This document shows positions 1-14,279 of a stretch of DNA of 64,000 bases, piece by piece (position 1 is the first letter of the stretch; each line of letters starts with the position of its first letter). Position numbers and translations under genes: made by a program. The DNA comes from Dermanyssus gallinae (taxonomy: Eukaryota; Arthropoda; Arachnida; Mesostigmata; Dermanyssidae): contig QVRM01002189.1 in assembly GCA_003439945.1 (NCBI GenBank), forward strand, positions 2,363,001 to 2,427,000. Direction: 5' to 3'. Under the pieces are notes generated by a model. The model made no database searches, was not told where the DNA came from, and saw nothing but the letters and a program-made list of their open reading frames with translations.

Positions 1-844
1 CTCTTTTTTCACGCTCTGCTTTACCAAACTTTTTTATATTTATATATATTATAATTAATATATAAAACGATTTCTATAATATGATAGAGATATATATATA
101 GTTATTGCCGATATATATTAATTATATATACGTCCATATAATATTTCGGTTATTTATTATCTACTGTCCAAATAGTTCTGTTTTCCTAGCACTCGCGTGT
201 TAAAAAAATGTCTGCTTTGTCTGAAAACGTTTCATCCGTTCTGAGGTGCCAGCGAGACGCGACAATGGCGTATCAAAGCAGTTTTCAAAGTCGGAAAACC
301 ACTGGCTACAATTTGTAGCCGGCGGCCACAAGCGTCTCCCCCTTTGTTAACGGGACCTCATAGGAATCCGATTCGGTAAATTGTTCCCATGAAAGAATGT
401 TGGTTGTTTTTTGAGCGTAGAGCAACATTTCAATGCACCGAACGTGACCGATAAAAAATACGCCACAAAAATCTCGATTTTTGCAAACCGTTTTCAATTG
501 TCTATCTTCTTTCGCAGAATCTTCTTCTGAACACGCTGGAATGCTCTTTCACTTGTAATCACACTTTTTTTTCAAATTTGCACAAGGTCAACCAGTCACA
601 TCAGTTTAAATAAGTAATGTCACTGTTGCTCCTGAACAAAATGTTTCTACGCTTCATCATTCCATTGGAAACAAATCCACTTGTAACGAGTTCTACGGCC
701 CCTCAAGTCTGGTCAAACTGGATTTAAACAGCCTATATGTCGCAGTATGGTAATAAAATCCTATGGTATATATATATACTTTACACCTTCATCAATAAGC
801 CGTTGCGTCAGCTTAATATTACACTATAGAGGTGTGAGTTCAAA

Positions 845-847
<3 letters not shown>

Positions 848-880
<33 letters not shown>
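848..880. repeat. (TA)n array, about 33 bp
   Basis: Plain dinucleotide run, the first of more than 30 in the window. Confidence 0.97.
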
Positions 881-884
<4 letters not shown>

Positions 885-1917
885 CATCTGTGACGGCATG
901 ATCTTTGCTCGCACACATGTGTTCTTTTTTAAGGGTAAAGGCCGTTTCGCAGGCTGTCCGGCAAGTTTAATCGCAGGGGCAATTCAAAAAGCGTGGGTAG
1001 TGCGTACGGAGCAAGGTCCCGTCAAACAGTGAGGCGTAATCTCCAGTTCCGGCATCAAACCCAGCATCGAAATAGCGTTCTGGAGTTAGCTGTTTGTCAA
1101 CCTTGCCTACAGAATAAAAAGATCTCACAGCTCTAAAATCTCACACCTCAGAGAACGCACCGTTACGAAGGCCGGTCAACAAATTCAGATTCGTTCGCGC
1201 TGACTGTTCAGCTAGGCACATTCGGATTTGGTGTATTGCTTTGAGAATCAATCCGACCTTCATGGGCCGTCCGCTTTAGAGACGCTAGGGCCTGGAGAGG
1301 GTCTGAACTTCTATGCGTGCCCATCATTTAAGTACTTACGACATCAAGTCAAAACAAAGCGCTGTGCAGCCCTTAGTATTTGTTCCGCTTCCACACTCTT
1401 TTCGCTACTGAAGAACATCGAGCTGCACCCACGCTATTCTAAAAAAAGCAAAATAAGCAATTTTGGTGTCAGATAGTCTGTTTACATAATTAAAAGCCAA
1501 ACGACCCAGTTTATACGTCAAAAAAAGAGTATCGCAAAATATGCTCCTGGCCGTTTTACTATACTTACGAGCACTGTTCCAGTGGCGTGTTCATCTAACT
1601 TAAATTAGAGACAGTGTTAATAAAAGATTCCTAATTTGTTGCAATTATTGTGGGCAATGTTATTACGAACAAACGAAAACAGGCGGAAACGTTTTTACAT
1701 TAAAACACCACCACCAACAGCAACAATAACAAAAGATACACAACACACAAACGTCTTGTTTTTCGTAGCTCGTCATTATTGACACAAAGTTTGTATCGGA
1801 GCGGATCGGAAAATAGCGGGAGTTGGGGAAGAAGATCGTATGATGACCCCCCGTTCAAGCAGGCTCAAACCCTAAAATAGTACAACGCCATATGAGGAAT
1901 ATGCACTTCTTTCTCGC
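881..1917. other. No gene recognised
   Basis: Mixed-composition sequence. The open stretch at 1228-1476 has no recognisable domain. The same holds for 1-847, which is AT-rich on the left. Confidence 0.6.
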
Positions 1918-1946
1918 CCTCGCTCTCTCTCTCTCTCTCTCTCTCC

Positions 1947-2030
<84 letters not shown>
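1918..2030 (+). repeat. (CT)n followed by (TA)n, 113 bp
   Basis: A (CT)n tract of about 30 bases passes directly into about 79 bases of (TA)n, a compound microsatellite. Confidence 0.97.
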
Positions 2031-2032
<2 letters not shown>

Positions 2033-2159
2033 TCTGTTGTGTTAAGCAAACGTCCGCTCAAGACGACGACGACGAGATAACGTTCTGCCACAGTACGCAG
2101 CCACTATTGAAATGGCCGCCGACAATAATGTTTCAATGACCAGCAACGTCCTTAGAGAT

Positions 2160-3003
2160 TAAAGAGAGCCGTAACGGTTGTTGTTGTTGTTGATGATGAT
2201 GATGATGTTGCACTAGTTAGAACTCGTCGTAGTAGTAATAGTAGTAGTGAAATGACGGCGGAGGCCTTCAGCTGCTGATCGTTCTCCTCGATGCATTCGA
2301 CGGGGGGCCAGCAGAAGTGCAGTCAGACAAACAGACGGACAGACAAACAGACGGACGGCGGACAGACAGAGACACGTAATAACCTATCAAAATACGTGAG
2401 CGTGCGGAAACAGCGTACAGCAAGGCGGACTGTGGATGGCTCGATTGGAAGATTCGACGTCTCGGCGGCGTCGGCCTCGGAGCGGCTGCAGCAGCAGCAG
2501 CATCAGCAGCAGCAACAACAGCGGTAGCAGCGATTCTCTGGTAGCATGGAGAAGATTGCTCCCGATTGCTCAAGCAATCAAACAATCTCTCGTCTCGCGC
2601 GAGTGCTGCCTGCACACGACCGGCGCGCGCCCGATCCCGCCAATACTGCGGGGGGCAAGATGGGTAACACAGACGACACTCACTACTGCTGGCCGGACAA
2701 CTGGTAAGAAGATGCCGCCGGCCGCGCGACCACAATCATGACGGCGGATGCGACCAATAATGAGTACAAAGCGGTCGGTGAGTGTGAGAGCTCTACGGCG
2801 TACACAGACGACGGCAACCGATCACATCATCAACCGCAGACGCATCATTCCCGCTAGCACAAAGCACGAGCTGCATGTAACATAGTAGCTGAGCATATTG
2901 TCGCCGTTGTTGTTGTTGTTGTTGTTGTTGCCGTCGTTGTTGTTATTGCTGTTGTTGTTCTTGTTGTTGTTTGTTGTTGTTGTCGCCGCCGCCGCCGCCG
3001 CCA
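2160..3003 (+). repeat. Cluster of trinucleotide repeats around a GC-rich core
   Basis: (GTT/GAT)n at about 2177-2207, (GTA)n at about 2228-2250, (CAG/CAA)n at 2486-2523, (GTT)n at about 2905-2985 and (CCG)n at 2986-3003. The core 2430-2720 is CpG-rich and open in several frames, but no conserved protein was recognised. Confidence 0.85.
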
Positions 3004-3945
3004 CCGTCTAAAGAAAGATCTGATCTCCTTCCTGCTTAATCGTCATCTTCTCCGAGAGCAACCGCGAGAGATTTGAATGAGCATTAAGATGACTCGAGAG
3101 GGAGAGAGGGGGAAAGGGGGGTATAGATAGAGGGGGAGAGAGAGCGAAAGAGAGAGAGAGCGCATGGGCAAGATATAGAGCGGAAATTGTTGGTTGTATC
3201 GAGAAAGCAAGAAGTATCGAGAACAATAGGCGAAGACTATATTTAGTGATGATTGCTGATCGTATCGTAGAAACTCTGCTGCGAACTCTGTAGATAGGCG
3301 AATACACTCGATGAGTAGTAACTCAAGATGGCATAGACGAATACTCTCCATCTCCCGTCCTTCCTATCACCGTGAGACGGATAGAAAATAAAAGGATGTT
3401 ACGGAAGTGTGAATGAGTGGCAGAGAGAAAGAAAGGTGGGTAGCCATCCATAGCCAAGCCGCAACGGTCACCACGAACGCGAGATTTTGTACAATCGACC
3501 GCTCATGATGAGGTCTTGGAGATCGGCTTAAGGCTTATTGATCCGCCGCTTAGGATAAATGTAAATCTGTGAACAATAATGGCTATACGATAGAATTGAT
3601 ATACCCATCGATGCGTACAGACAGACACCTATTGCGTGCGTCGTGCCAACTCACTACCCGCAGCGTAGTTGATACTATATATACTAGTAAATCATAGCGT
3701 TTGAATGTTGACCAGCGGGCACAAACATGTGGAGGAAAGCACTGTGGACATCCAACGCTAGTATAGTTACGTCTGCCAGCTGCTGTGTTAGTAAATCAAC
3801 TGCTTAGACTTGCCACGCGTGCGCATTAGCAATACTTCTATTCCGCCAACGGAATGGGCCCCGCAGCGAATGGCACCAAAGTTGTTCCCGTTTGGAAACA
3901 ATAACAACCGGAATCAGTTGTAAATATAGAATGATCTAAATAAGG

Positions 3946-3947
<2 letters not shown>
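3004..3947. other. No gene recognised; purine-rich tract
   Basis: A GA-rich stretch at about 3090-3165 is the only structure; the rest is unique sequence without coding signs. Confidence 0.6.
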
Positions 3948-3992
<45 letters not shown>

Positions 3993-4004
3993 CTATATAT
4001 ATAC

Positions 4005-4063
<59 letters not shown>

Positions 4064-4064
4064 C

Positions 4065-4151
<87 letters not shown>
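3948..4151. repeat. (TA)n array interrupted by TACATATGTA-type blocks, 204 bp
   Basis: TA runs alternate with tgtata and tacata interruptions placed almost symmetrically, making the whole array close to self-complementary. Long Tyr/Ile frames in all phases are by-products. Confidence 0.97.
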
Positions 4152-4153
<2 letters not shown>

Positions 4154-5639
4154 GATATGCACTTTTGTGGGTTCCACTGATCGATCTGCTATCTAAGCGT
4201 CGTTCTGGGTCAGCAGACGACGGTCGGACGAGCTCGACAGTCAAAAGTTTACCTCCTAGCAGTGGCCCCAGCAGCCAGCCACCATTGAGTCGAGGCCACA
4301 AAAAGACTAATGAAGCAACAGATGCTAATCTTGCAAGTACGCCGCCGCCGTCCATGCTTGTGAGACCGGCCCGTTGCAATAGACAATCTACGAATCTACG
4401 AGGATCTACCGGGAACACATCTCGCCGCTTCATCGTCAGGTGGTAGCACCTCCCGTGCCGACCAAGATCAGCAAAAGTCGATTGATTCAAGTGGCTTTGA
4501 AACGCCCTCCTCCTCCTCCCTACGAAATGGCGGCGCGCAAGATTAGTAGTCCACACTATCCGACCAATCAGTCAGTCAGTTAGCTTCATGTCGCGCACAT
4601 CAAAACTGGCGGCGGATGCTTGAAGATGTCTGCCGCTAAATGCGCTCGCTATACACCGTGGTTACTGTTGGTAGCCCTCGAGCGCGAATCAGCCGCCAAA
4701 CCACATGGCAGCGTTGGCAACTTCACTTGACTTGTGCTCTGCCGTCATCGAAACCACGAGATGTTTCGTTAGAAGGCTCATTCGAAAGAGCTTGCAGCCT
4801 TCGGCCGTTCTGCACCCGTTTGCCTTTGACTTGACACCAAGGCTCTATTTGACGTGGGAGATAGATCAGCTAGCTTCGCACTTATCCGCAGGAACATGAA
4901 CCAAATAAGATCAACACACCCAGCTTTTGCATAGATATTGGGCCCGGTCAGCTGAACTCTGACACACAGATCGTTTGTCAGCTAATTCTCGTTCTCAGCG
5001 CACGCCCTAACAAAAGCGAAATGGTTCTGTCTCGTTGTGACTGGACGCTCGCACACAGGGAAAGCGCACAGACTTGTAACAATTGCAACTTGGTCACGAC
5101 AATGACCCTTTTGCAGAGCAGTTTAACTGTATAGCAAAGGAGTTACCCCGATTGAACACACAACGATTGATACAGAAGACACCAGTTCTTCGAAACTTAG
5201 AGTGAAGAAACTTATTACTCACACTTGAGACCTTTACATATATATCTCAGCCCTACACTACACGCGTTTGACGGAACTCCGAACGAGTGCGGCACCTTCA
5301 TATCAGTCCGAAACAGATGACCCATATATAAATACATTGATAATAATAGTCAATAATAAGTTTGATTATATATTATATATAACAAAGGAGTGTAAGTCAG
5401 CTATGGATGACAGGTACTGTTTACGGGATCTAAGAAGTCGCCCCCCGTAGGGCACCTCTTCCAAAGGCGTGCTTTCAGCTAAAATTACAATTTAAGCGGC
5501 AGCAGAAAAATCTAAGCGGCCGGAGTAAATAATAGTCTGAATGTCAAAGGTCGGGGGTATATGGTGGATATTCGAAAGTTGTTTTTGTAACGCTCTGACA
5601 ACTACGTTTTAGACGCTCGTAATGGGCTAAGTTACCTGT
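4152..5639. other. No gene recognised
   Basis: The stretch 4160-4560 is open in two frames with no known domain. A YY1/Pho-like gaaatggcggcg occurs near 4524. Confidence 0.55.
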
Positions 5640-5875
5640 GGCACGATGTCGTCTGAATGCATCTATCGTCATCGCGTTCTCGTACTAGATTTTATATCGA
5701 CTTTCTCCAGCAGAGGTATGTAGCAGCAGGGCAATGACAACCACGTCCATCAAATACAATCAGCAAAGCCGGGGCTCGAACTTGCGATTGTTTTGCTAAC
5801 CATGGTTGCCATGGCAACGCCCCGTTTCGAACGATGCATTAGCCGCCTAAGCCACCGCCGCTACAAAGTTCCCAG
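5640..5875 (-). repeat. SINE-like element, family C, copy 1
   Basis: On the - strand an A-box-like TGGCTTAGGCGG (5854-5843) is followed by a B-box-like AGTTCGAGCCCC (5782-5771). Between them is a perfect palindrome GTTGCCATGGCAAC (5805-5818). Copy 2 at 10690-10890 aligns over both the head and the downstream block (gctacat.cctctg.tgagaaag, then cgatgacgat). The spacing between boxes is longer than in a tRNA. Confidence 0.6.
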
Positions 5876-6066
5876 ATATCGAGCAGTTTTTCTGAGTGTA
5901 AGTAATGGCCAGTAGGGAATCATACTGACGGTCTGATTTGTTTCCAGATCTTCGAAGTGAACTATGCTTTCTGATATTTCTTCTTTAGATGAAGATTTAT
6001 TTAGGTTAATTGCGAGACTTGATCCCACTTTGCCATTGCGGCATAATCTTAAAAATACGACGCTGA

Positions 6067-6101
<35 letters not shown>

Positions 6102-7446
6102 CAGCGTCAGAACAACTGCTAATTTTGGTAGGGATTGTTTTAACAAAAGATTAATTAACAACCAATTACTCACTAAAATCGTTCTCAAACAACATGCCAC
6201 CATGAATATTTTCGTGTGGCTCTGTAAAAGAAAAAAATCAGCTCCCTAACAAGCAAGACCGGCTGTCAAGGTGCGTATACAAATCGAATTTGGAAAAGTG
6301 ACCCGATCATTTAATAAGCGCGTGATCATACCAGTTTGTCCATGGATTTGTGATCATATGTTTCCAGTTGCCGTTGAGACGGGCACCATTTCAGCTAGGT
6401 TTCAGCTGGTAGCTTCGTCGTCGCCGGGAAATACATCGTGACATTACCTACACAAGGCTCAACTTTTCTCGACTTCTTCGCCGTAATAACGCGGTGTAAA
6501 CTGTACAACTGCCATCTAACAGACGCTGAAATCCCAATTACACAATTTCATATCGCGCACCCCTGTCGAGCAGTACCCCAACCCGCCTCCCATCCAGCTT
6601 ATCTTCGACTAGCGAGTGTAATGCAATGACTAATATAATTACGAAACTGAAACGATAAGAAGAATGCGCACTTTTTAGCACGCGCCGCCACCATATTTTT
6701 AATTGATTCGTGTGAATCAAAAACATTTGCTTACGAGCACTCTTAGATATGAATAGTGTTCGACGCTCTTGAGCTCTTAACTCAAAACACGTTTGATGAT
6801 GCGCCATAACCCGATGCTCTTTGTACATACTCCAGTGAATCCCAAAATGGCTCCTCAAATTGTAGGAAGTACGAAGTCTCACACAAGTGTGCATATTCAA
6901 TTATTCCAATGAGACATAATACGTCCACACGTTCTACGTTTTACAGTTTTATAATAGGCTTTCATGAAACTACGGTAGCGAAGTGCGAAGTGCACTGCTC
7001 CCAAAAGTAAACAGCTCAATATCTCCAGAATGTACTCGATAAAGAGAGTAAGCTTATCACTCACCCTATAAATGTCAATATTGAGTAGAATTTAACAGAC
7101 GTAATCCGTCACATGAAACAACTCCAACGGGACGATGACTCCAGGGTGATTATCAAATTTTGCTATTATTCGAAGTAGCTGCGTTCTTATCGCAAAAAAA
7201 CTAGCAATGGTGCGGGATCACATTTAATTTTATAATATACATTTTGCGCCAATCAGTCAGATCTGTCGTTCGCAAGCCATCTGTTTTGCTTTGATAAATA
7301 CTCAAGGGAGTAGAGACATGATCGGCGTTGGTATATACGGCTTGTGTCTTGACGCTCAAAGGGTGAAACCATGCGAAAGAAAGTCCCAGTACAAATATAA
7401 CAAGCGTGATAGGGTTGCGAAATCTTCAACTGCCGCGTGATTTCTA

Positions 7447-7449
<3 letters not shown>
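5876..7449. other. No gene recognised
   Basis: Unique sequence with one short (TA)n run at about 6069-6098. Confidence 0.6.
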
Positions 7450-7494
<45 letters not shown>

Positions 7495-7496
7495 TA
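7450..7496. repeat. (TA)n array
   Basis: About 47 bp with one TACATATA break near its end. Confidence 0.95.
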
Positions 7497-7959
7497 CCGT
7501 CATACTTACTATCCTGTTTCTACAGTGTGTTCCACGACGAGCATATTGGAAGCAAGACCGGTGTCTCCTCAACGCTCGAGAAATGCTGAATGATATCGTA
7601 GTTGGTGTTAAAACGACAGTCAGCTATTTTGATCCGCCTGCGTTTACATACGCGCCGAAAATGTTATTGAAGAATTTGCTGTGCTCACACACGCCGGCGC
7701 GCGCCCAACCGCTACCTGGCATCATTCACGGGCGACGGCGAATATTGCTTGCCTACGTCGAACGCCAACGAGCAAATTTTGTACCGAGTAAATTTTGTAC
7801 CGCATCCGTCCGCATATTTGGCGACAGCAGCCACCGATCGCTTCAGTCTGTAGTCAGCGAAGAACGGTTTGACCTAGACCAACTGGGTCTGGGTCAACAT
7901 CGTGAGCCAGTTCGGCGTATATCACTCATACGTGTTTTCTTCGTTTTCCCTCCGGGTAG

Positions 7960-8075
<116 letters not shown>

Positions 8076-8093
8076 TAGACTGATTACAGTTTA

Positions 8094-8147
8094 TTCCAAC
8101 TTTGATACAGCTTACCAGTGTAGTAGCAAGCTGTATAAAAGTTGGAA
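8094..8147 (+). other. Hairpin, 20-bp stem with 14-nt loop
   Basis: The arms ttccaactttgatacagctt and its mirror aagctgtataaaagttggaa pair with a single mismatch around the loop accagtgtagtagc. It could be the end of a mobile element or a small structured RNA. It is shorter than a normal pre-miRNA. Confidence 0.6.
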
Positions 8148-9049
8148 GCCGTGCGTGGGCGTCTCGTTTTGTTAAATGAGCATTTGCTCCGAATTGCGTT
8201 TGCTCTACTGAACAGTACTGATAAACGGTCTCTCCGCCTTTGAAGCTTGCGCAGGCCGTGCTGGTCTAGTCGTCGATTCGTTTAATGGTGAACGCCCCCC
8301 TACACCAGCAACGAGAGAACCACACACAAACACACACAAACAGAGAACCACCACGGGCATGCCGACAAAGATATACACACCCATCGATCAATCAAATATT
8401 TAGCTTGTGGAAAGCCTCCAAGCCAAGGTACGTCGGGTCAGCTCAACTTGTTTTGTTTGTTGTGAGCATAAAGGTCGCAGCAGTAGCACTAATATGCTCT
8501 CTCTCCCTATCTCTCCTTTTTGGACGACAATTCCAAAAACTTCACCTTCTTTTTTTGGACGACAACTCCAAAAACCCGTGAGAGAACGCAGTTTGCACAC
8601 GAAAGAAGGCTTACATCACCGATATTGCATGAACAACAATGACTGTAACAAACGACAACACAGATAAAAACGGCGTTCAGCGACGACAAATCACAACATG
8701 GTCTTCATTAACAAAAGCAACAACAACGACAACTATGGCGATGGCAGAAATAACAACGGAAATGGGGAGAGCAAGAATAGACAACAACAAATCGGAACGC
8801 GGAAAAGCAGGATGAGTATGAGCATACGTTTATTAGACGACAGTTCGATTCGCTCGAGTGACGACCTGACCTTGGCTCGGTCTATTTCAAGTCCTAGTAA
8901 TACTAAAGCCCTTGGTGCACTGCAAACCACATGCATGCAATGGTGAACTTACATTGCTAGCGTGTCGGCGTTGACTAGCTGGACGGTCGAACACGATCGT
9001 TAGCAAAATTATTAGCAAACAATTTGCATGTCTGCAGAGAAGAATCTAG

Positions 9050-9114
<65 letters not shown>

Positions 9115-10689
9115 CCCGCTTCTAACACCAGAATATATTAACAACCATTTAATCTCAAACAAGCCGTCGAAACGGAATATGAACAACCTTCCACAATTAA
9201 ACATCGCAGTACCTGTTTTTTTTAAATATTTTGGTTAATAATTAATAACAAAATTTCAAAGCAAATATCGTAACAGATGCATTCTATGCAACAAGTTGAT
9301 GGCAAGAAATTGCAAAGCACCTTTCAATCTCATAAATGGTGATTTAGCATGTGTGGCTCAAGAGTCATCCATTCGGAGTATATCATCTTTTGTCGCGTTT
9401 CTAAGCAGTTTGTTAGGTTATTTTCTAGTCCGTCAATCCGGTGGTAACAAAAAGACGACCCTCACAAATTACCATAGAGAACCTAAATTGAAGCAGAAAA
9501 GCTCTACTCAAGAGGCACGTGTATATTTCGCACAAAGTCTCGTTCTGCGTTTCAGATACGAGTTGACTACAGAATCAATGTTGAATGAACTATGATCCTA
9601 ATTCGGTGCACTCAAACATGCGGCTTCATCAGAGACCAGTAGCTCATCAATTTGCCTGCAACTGCCCTGCCGTAATTGAACCAGGCGCGCAAGGCAAACT
9701 TTAACCAATAAGCGCAAGGCGTACAGTGCATACGAGCAATTGAAACACAAATACATGCCTATCCAAAAGGAGAACAGGCGTGGCTGGACAGCGCGCACTA
9801 AATGACACGTGCCATCGACAAACGTGTTGGTAGAAAGTGGTAGTGACCGATACGACCAATGGAGACAGAAATAATTTCGCTTAATGAAAGGGCGATAGAC
9901 GCTCCGGGCCAGTTTATGCTTTTCTGACAAACTGTCGAGAAACAGCCCAGACGCAAAGCTTCGATGTATCCTCTACTATGGATACTATTAGAACCCAAAT
10001 TCTAGAGTTCTGATGGTTCGAAACGAAGAGGGAATACGCTAGGAATGTCGAACATGAGACGACAAATGCTATTACTAAGGCGTACTTCGGAAAAACTAGA
10101 AAGTCTAGCTGTAGAAAAAGATAGCTTTAAAATACACATCTAGCCCATCGACGATGATCCATTCATTAAGCGAAGCTCTCTCGTTCCTCTAGAGTTATAT
10201 CCGGAAGTTTAAGAGGAAGAAAGAAATCACAAAGAGCTAAATCCGAAGACAAGACGAAGCATTGCTTTCATTTAAAGTGAAGTTGCTCCAAACAATGTTA
10301 CTATTGCAACTTTGGGAATGTGCGACGAAGCAACGTTTCGGTAAAAAATGATTTTTTGCGCAGCGCTCGTGACTGTTCCGCTCGCCGCCTTTCGGGCAAA
10401 CGGTTCCAAACTGTAGAATAATATGCTCCTGTCTCCTGTTTAACCCTTTTGTAAGCTGTCAGTGATGGAAGGTGATTCCTCGGGAATCCAACAAACAGTT
10501 TCGGCCAAAAACGCTCGCCCTTTTTGGCGCGAAGAATACAAATGTTTACATGCATTGCCAAAATTGAGCGATATAATCATATCATCACAACATGATGGCA
10601 CTACTTGTATCAGGTCTCTATGCTTAGTGGTAGCACGCTTGAAGCACGCGCGGTAACCCCCTATGCGTCCCTAACACCCTGCGACGGTA
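8148..10689. other. No gene recognised
   Basis: Apart from the (TA)n array at 9051 it is unique sequence. Open frames of up to 110 codons have no family features. Confidence 0.6.
9051..9112. repeat. (TA)n array, 62 bp
   Basis: Uninterrupted. Confidence 0.97.
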
Positions 10690-10890
10690 ACTTCAGCTAC
10701 TAACGAATCGGTTGAAATGGGGCGTTACCATGGCAGCCGCGAGTCACGGACAAGTAATTGCGGGTTTGAGCCGCGGTCGTGCTAGAGTTGTTTGCTACAT
10801 TCCTCTGGTTGAGAAAGGTCCAGTAACAACAAAACGTGATGACGATGGAAGCATTTAAGGCATTCGCACCGCATGCATTTACTTAGTACA
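10690..10890 (+). repeat. SINE-like element, family C, copy 2
   Basis: The + strand aligns with the reverse complement of 5640-5875: cagctac-taacgaatcggtt, ggggcgttaccatggcagcc, tgcgggtttgagccgcgg, tgctacattcctctg and cgtgatgacgatggaagcat. The central palindrome is decayed here. A (TA)n array follows at 10902. Confidence 0.6.
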
Positions 10891-10899
10891 AATGTAAAA

Positions 10900-10901
<2 letters not shown>

Positions 10902-10935
<34 letters not shown>
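10902..10935. repeat. (TA)n array, 34 bp
   Basis: Uninterrupted; directly downstream of SINE family C copy 2. Confidence 0.95.
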
Positions 10936-10937
<2 letters not shown>

Positions 10938-11159
10938 CTATAAACTGAGCGGACTTGTACTGTTGCAAGTATGACTCGCCATAGCAGCAGTTGTCCACAG
11001 CAAGATTTTGTTCAGAGTTTGCATTCTTTAAGCGGTCAAGACAATTCTCTCTCATTCTCTCTGACAGTGTCCGTGGCTGACTTCCACTTGCTTACTTCCG
11101 TCGTGGTATATTCGCAAACGCTGATATTCTACCAAAGAGAGTTGCTTTTTTATTCAACA

Positions 11160-11212
11160 CCCACAACAACAACAACAACAGCAACAACAACAACAACAAT
11201 AACAACAACCGC
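11160..11212 (+). repeat. (CAA)n array
   Basis: About 50 bp of CAA with single variants. Confidence 0.92.
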
Positions 11213-13015
11213 TGCTGTTGCTATTGATGTTGCAGTCACAGCAACAGCACGGTGCACGATGGCCGCTTGAAGACGTGACGCGATAGAGAAGTTGGTTGAC
11301 CTGAAAAGCGCGCCGACAATAAGACGCCTTTCCGGCACGAGACAAGCCGAAGAAAGCAAGCCGAAGGTAGCCTTCAACTAGAAAAAAGAGTCTTCTGGTC
11401 CACACCTTAACCTTTTTTTCTGCTGCATGCATCTAACACCGCTACTATACATACACGTTGCTCGACTGCCCGCTATGTGCCTCTTTGCAAACTACGCATT
11501 TGCAAGCTACGGACTTAACTTTGCGACCAACCAAAGCTGACCAAGCGCCTTACACCGAGCCACTCTCTCAGCCATAACAGCTGGGGGGGGGGCGAGCATA
11601 CGAAAAGTCATGTCGTCGTCCAACATACGTACGTAAGTAGCGCTAACGTAAGTGTAATTGTCAAATTTGTAGTACTTGAGTACCAAGAGCTCTCGTTCTC
11701 TCTCTCTCTCTCCAAGAAGTTGGTGGCCCGTCTACCGGAAAGCCGTTGCGCGCACTGAGCACACAGAAACAATTGTTGGCTTGGCGTCTATGTCAAGGAG
11801 GTGGAAGGACACACGCATGAGAAAGGTTTCCTCTTCGTGGAAAAGTCAAACACTTCTAATTGACTTACTTCATCTAGCTTCGCGGGCACAACAAACAATC
11901 CCCTTCGTGCAAGCAAAAGGCGACGTGTTCTACTCTATTCTATGCAATTGTCTACCTGTAGTAATCTATCTCGGCGTCGTCGTCGTCGTAGTAACGGTTG
12001 CTGTTGTAGAAGCAACTTGAGAAGCTGGCTGCCAACATCAAGTACAATGTAATTTTTGAAACAGGGGTTTAATATTAGGTAGGGTACAATGCAATGCAAC
12101 AATGCGTTCCCTCGGGCTGTGCATTCAACGGGTGCATCTGTCTAGTCTGCCTACGCCTGTCTAGTTTGGAGAAACGGTACGAAAGCAAAAATGCGACCAA
12201 AAAGGCAAGAAACGAGCTACAAAATAGAAAATAAACAATAAAAGCGAAAGGACATTCTCTCCCAGCGGCTAGACGACTATTGGCCGAGCTATTGTTGGCG
12301 TATTCATTTGACGTGCAACGACAACAAGCTCTTTTTTTTGTTATATCTTGAACAAGCCCGGCCATCATTCTTATCGACATCGATAACACTTTGCTGGTGC
12401 ACACAAAGCACGATCACTTGCCTGCCCAGCACATAAAACACGCAGAATCGCTCAATAATGCAGTTAGATTGATGAGATTGAACCGTCCTAACGGTTCTAC
12501 GGTTGATTCTGCTGCCGTGCGCGATGATTGTGGGAGCACTACACGAATAGCAAATATGTGCCAAATGTATAGATATATGTATGTTTGTTTGTATACACAG
12601 GAAAACGGGTAGCAATAAAGCGAAAAGGAACAAATGCAAGCAAAATACCCCATTAGACCCTACATCCAACGTCGTCAGCGTACCTCATCACCGCATCGGC
12701 GCTGATGATCGCCACCGGTATTGGGCACATGGTTATTATGTGGAGTTTGCTGCAGTTGATTGTCGAGCAACATTTTTGATCAATGATAGTCGAACTACAA
12801 CGAACAGTCTCTATTCAGCACGTTGCGCCAGCATTACGCACTAGCACTGCATTCGTGACTGAGCTGCGGCTTGTCTGGAAAGTAACTAAAAAAAAAGAGA
12901 AAACGCGCCGTCCATTGATGCGCCGTCGATCGAGGCCACATCTCTTTGTCACTCAACGTGTGGTTGGTTTCCATGAGATCAAAAAGTTGATTTATCGCAC
13001 TTATCGCAGTATCTG

Positions 13016-13158
<143 letters not shown>

Positions 13159-14279
13159 GCCCCTTATATAAAAGGGTGATATGTGTACACACACTTATCA
13201 AGCAAATAAACCAATCAATATGGAGAGAGAGAGGGGGGCAAGAGAGAGAGAGAAAGAGAGAAAAGCAGGTGTTCCCTATGTAGTTTTCAGAGAACATTTA
13301 CCCGCTTGGTGATTCGCGTCTGCTGAATGAGCTTCCGCGCGGTAGGTACTGGAACAGAAATGGCTAAAAACGGCGTTCGTCTTCGTTGGCATCGTTACCG
13401 ACGAAGTACTTCGTCTTCAAAGACAGGCTTCAGAGCCAGATAACAGACGAGTGGTGTGTGTGTGTGAGGTCAATCGATGTTGTCAAACGCACGCTGTCTC
13501 ATGCTGAGGCGACAGCGTGTGAGCCGAGAGGCGGCTGCACCGTCTCCCTCCGTCGTGGGTCCCTGCGGCGGGCGGCTCTGCTGCGCCAGAAGCTCGTTCG
13601 CCGGTGGCTCGCCGATAGCTGGCACTGTGTACAGTGTCTGGGCACCTGTCGGGCAGTGGCGGCTAGTTTTCCAATGAATGAATGGCTCACCGCCACAACC
13701 GACCCACTACCAATCGACGCCACTCGTATGCGCCGCCACGCCAAGATGTCCTCTACAATAACTACGTCCATGTCACGCCGTAAAAGCGAGACTAGAGCCA
13801 CAAAGCCAAGCAGGGAATACAGACAGACAACTGCTATGCAAACTCAAGTTGTACGGAACGCGATGGACCATCAACCTTTGTGCGTGCGTAAATATGGATC
13901 TCGCCCTAAAATAATACTCATAATACTACTATTATTATTATGAGTATTTTAAAGAAATGAATTGTTCCTCAGGGATTCAGTTAAACGCGTTTAAAGAGCT
14001 CACAGAAAAGCGACACAAGTCACAATTAGTGAGGCGGGTGCTGTCTTTTGCTTTTGTAGGCAAGGAGCGCGGGCGCCATGGGCGGAACTAGTGAACAATG
14101 AGGGTTTAGCTGACGTTCTAATAATAATAATGATATCATCTCTACGAGGGACATACTGAGTGAAAATCTTAATATTAACTTTACAGACAGTGCGTGACGA
14201 AGAGCAAGCCTTCCCATACAAGAAGGTTGACTGGGTATTCGATCAGCAACAGAATTAACCCCCATATGTTTCGCAGCTT

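Noticed and set aside
306..497. 63-codon - strand frame ending ETLVAAGYKL
   Set aside because: Considered as a transposase C-terminus but no catalytic motif or terminal repeat could be seen.
3838..4446. Long Tyr/Ile frames on both strands
   Set aside because: They are translations of the (TA)n array; the same happens at 12783-13283, 16019-16416, 43632-43949, 49028-49590 and 51401-51785.
13386..13943. 185-codon GC-rich frame
   Set aside because: Overlaps an equally open - strand frame, has no recognisable domain, and ends in Ile/Leu from an ATT repeat.
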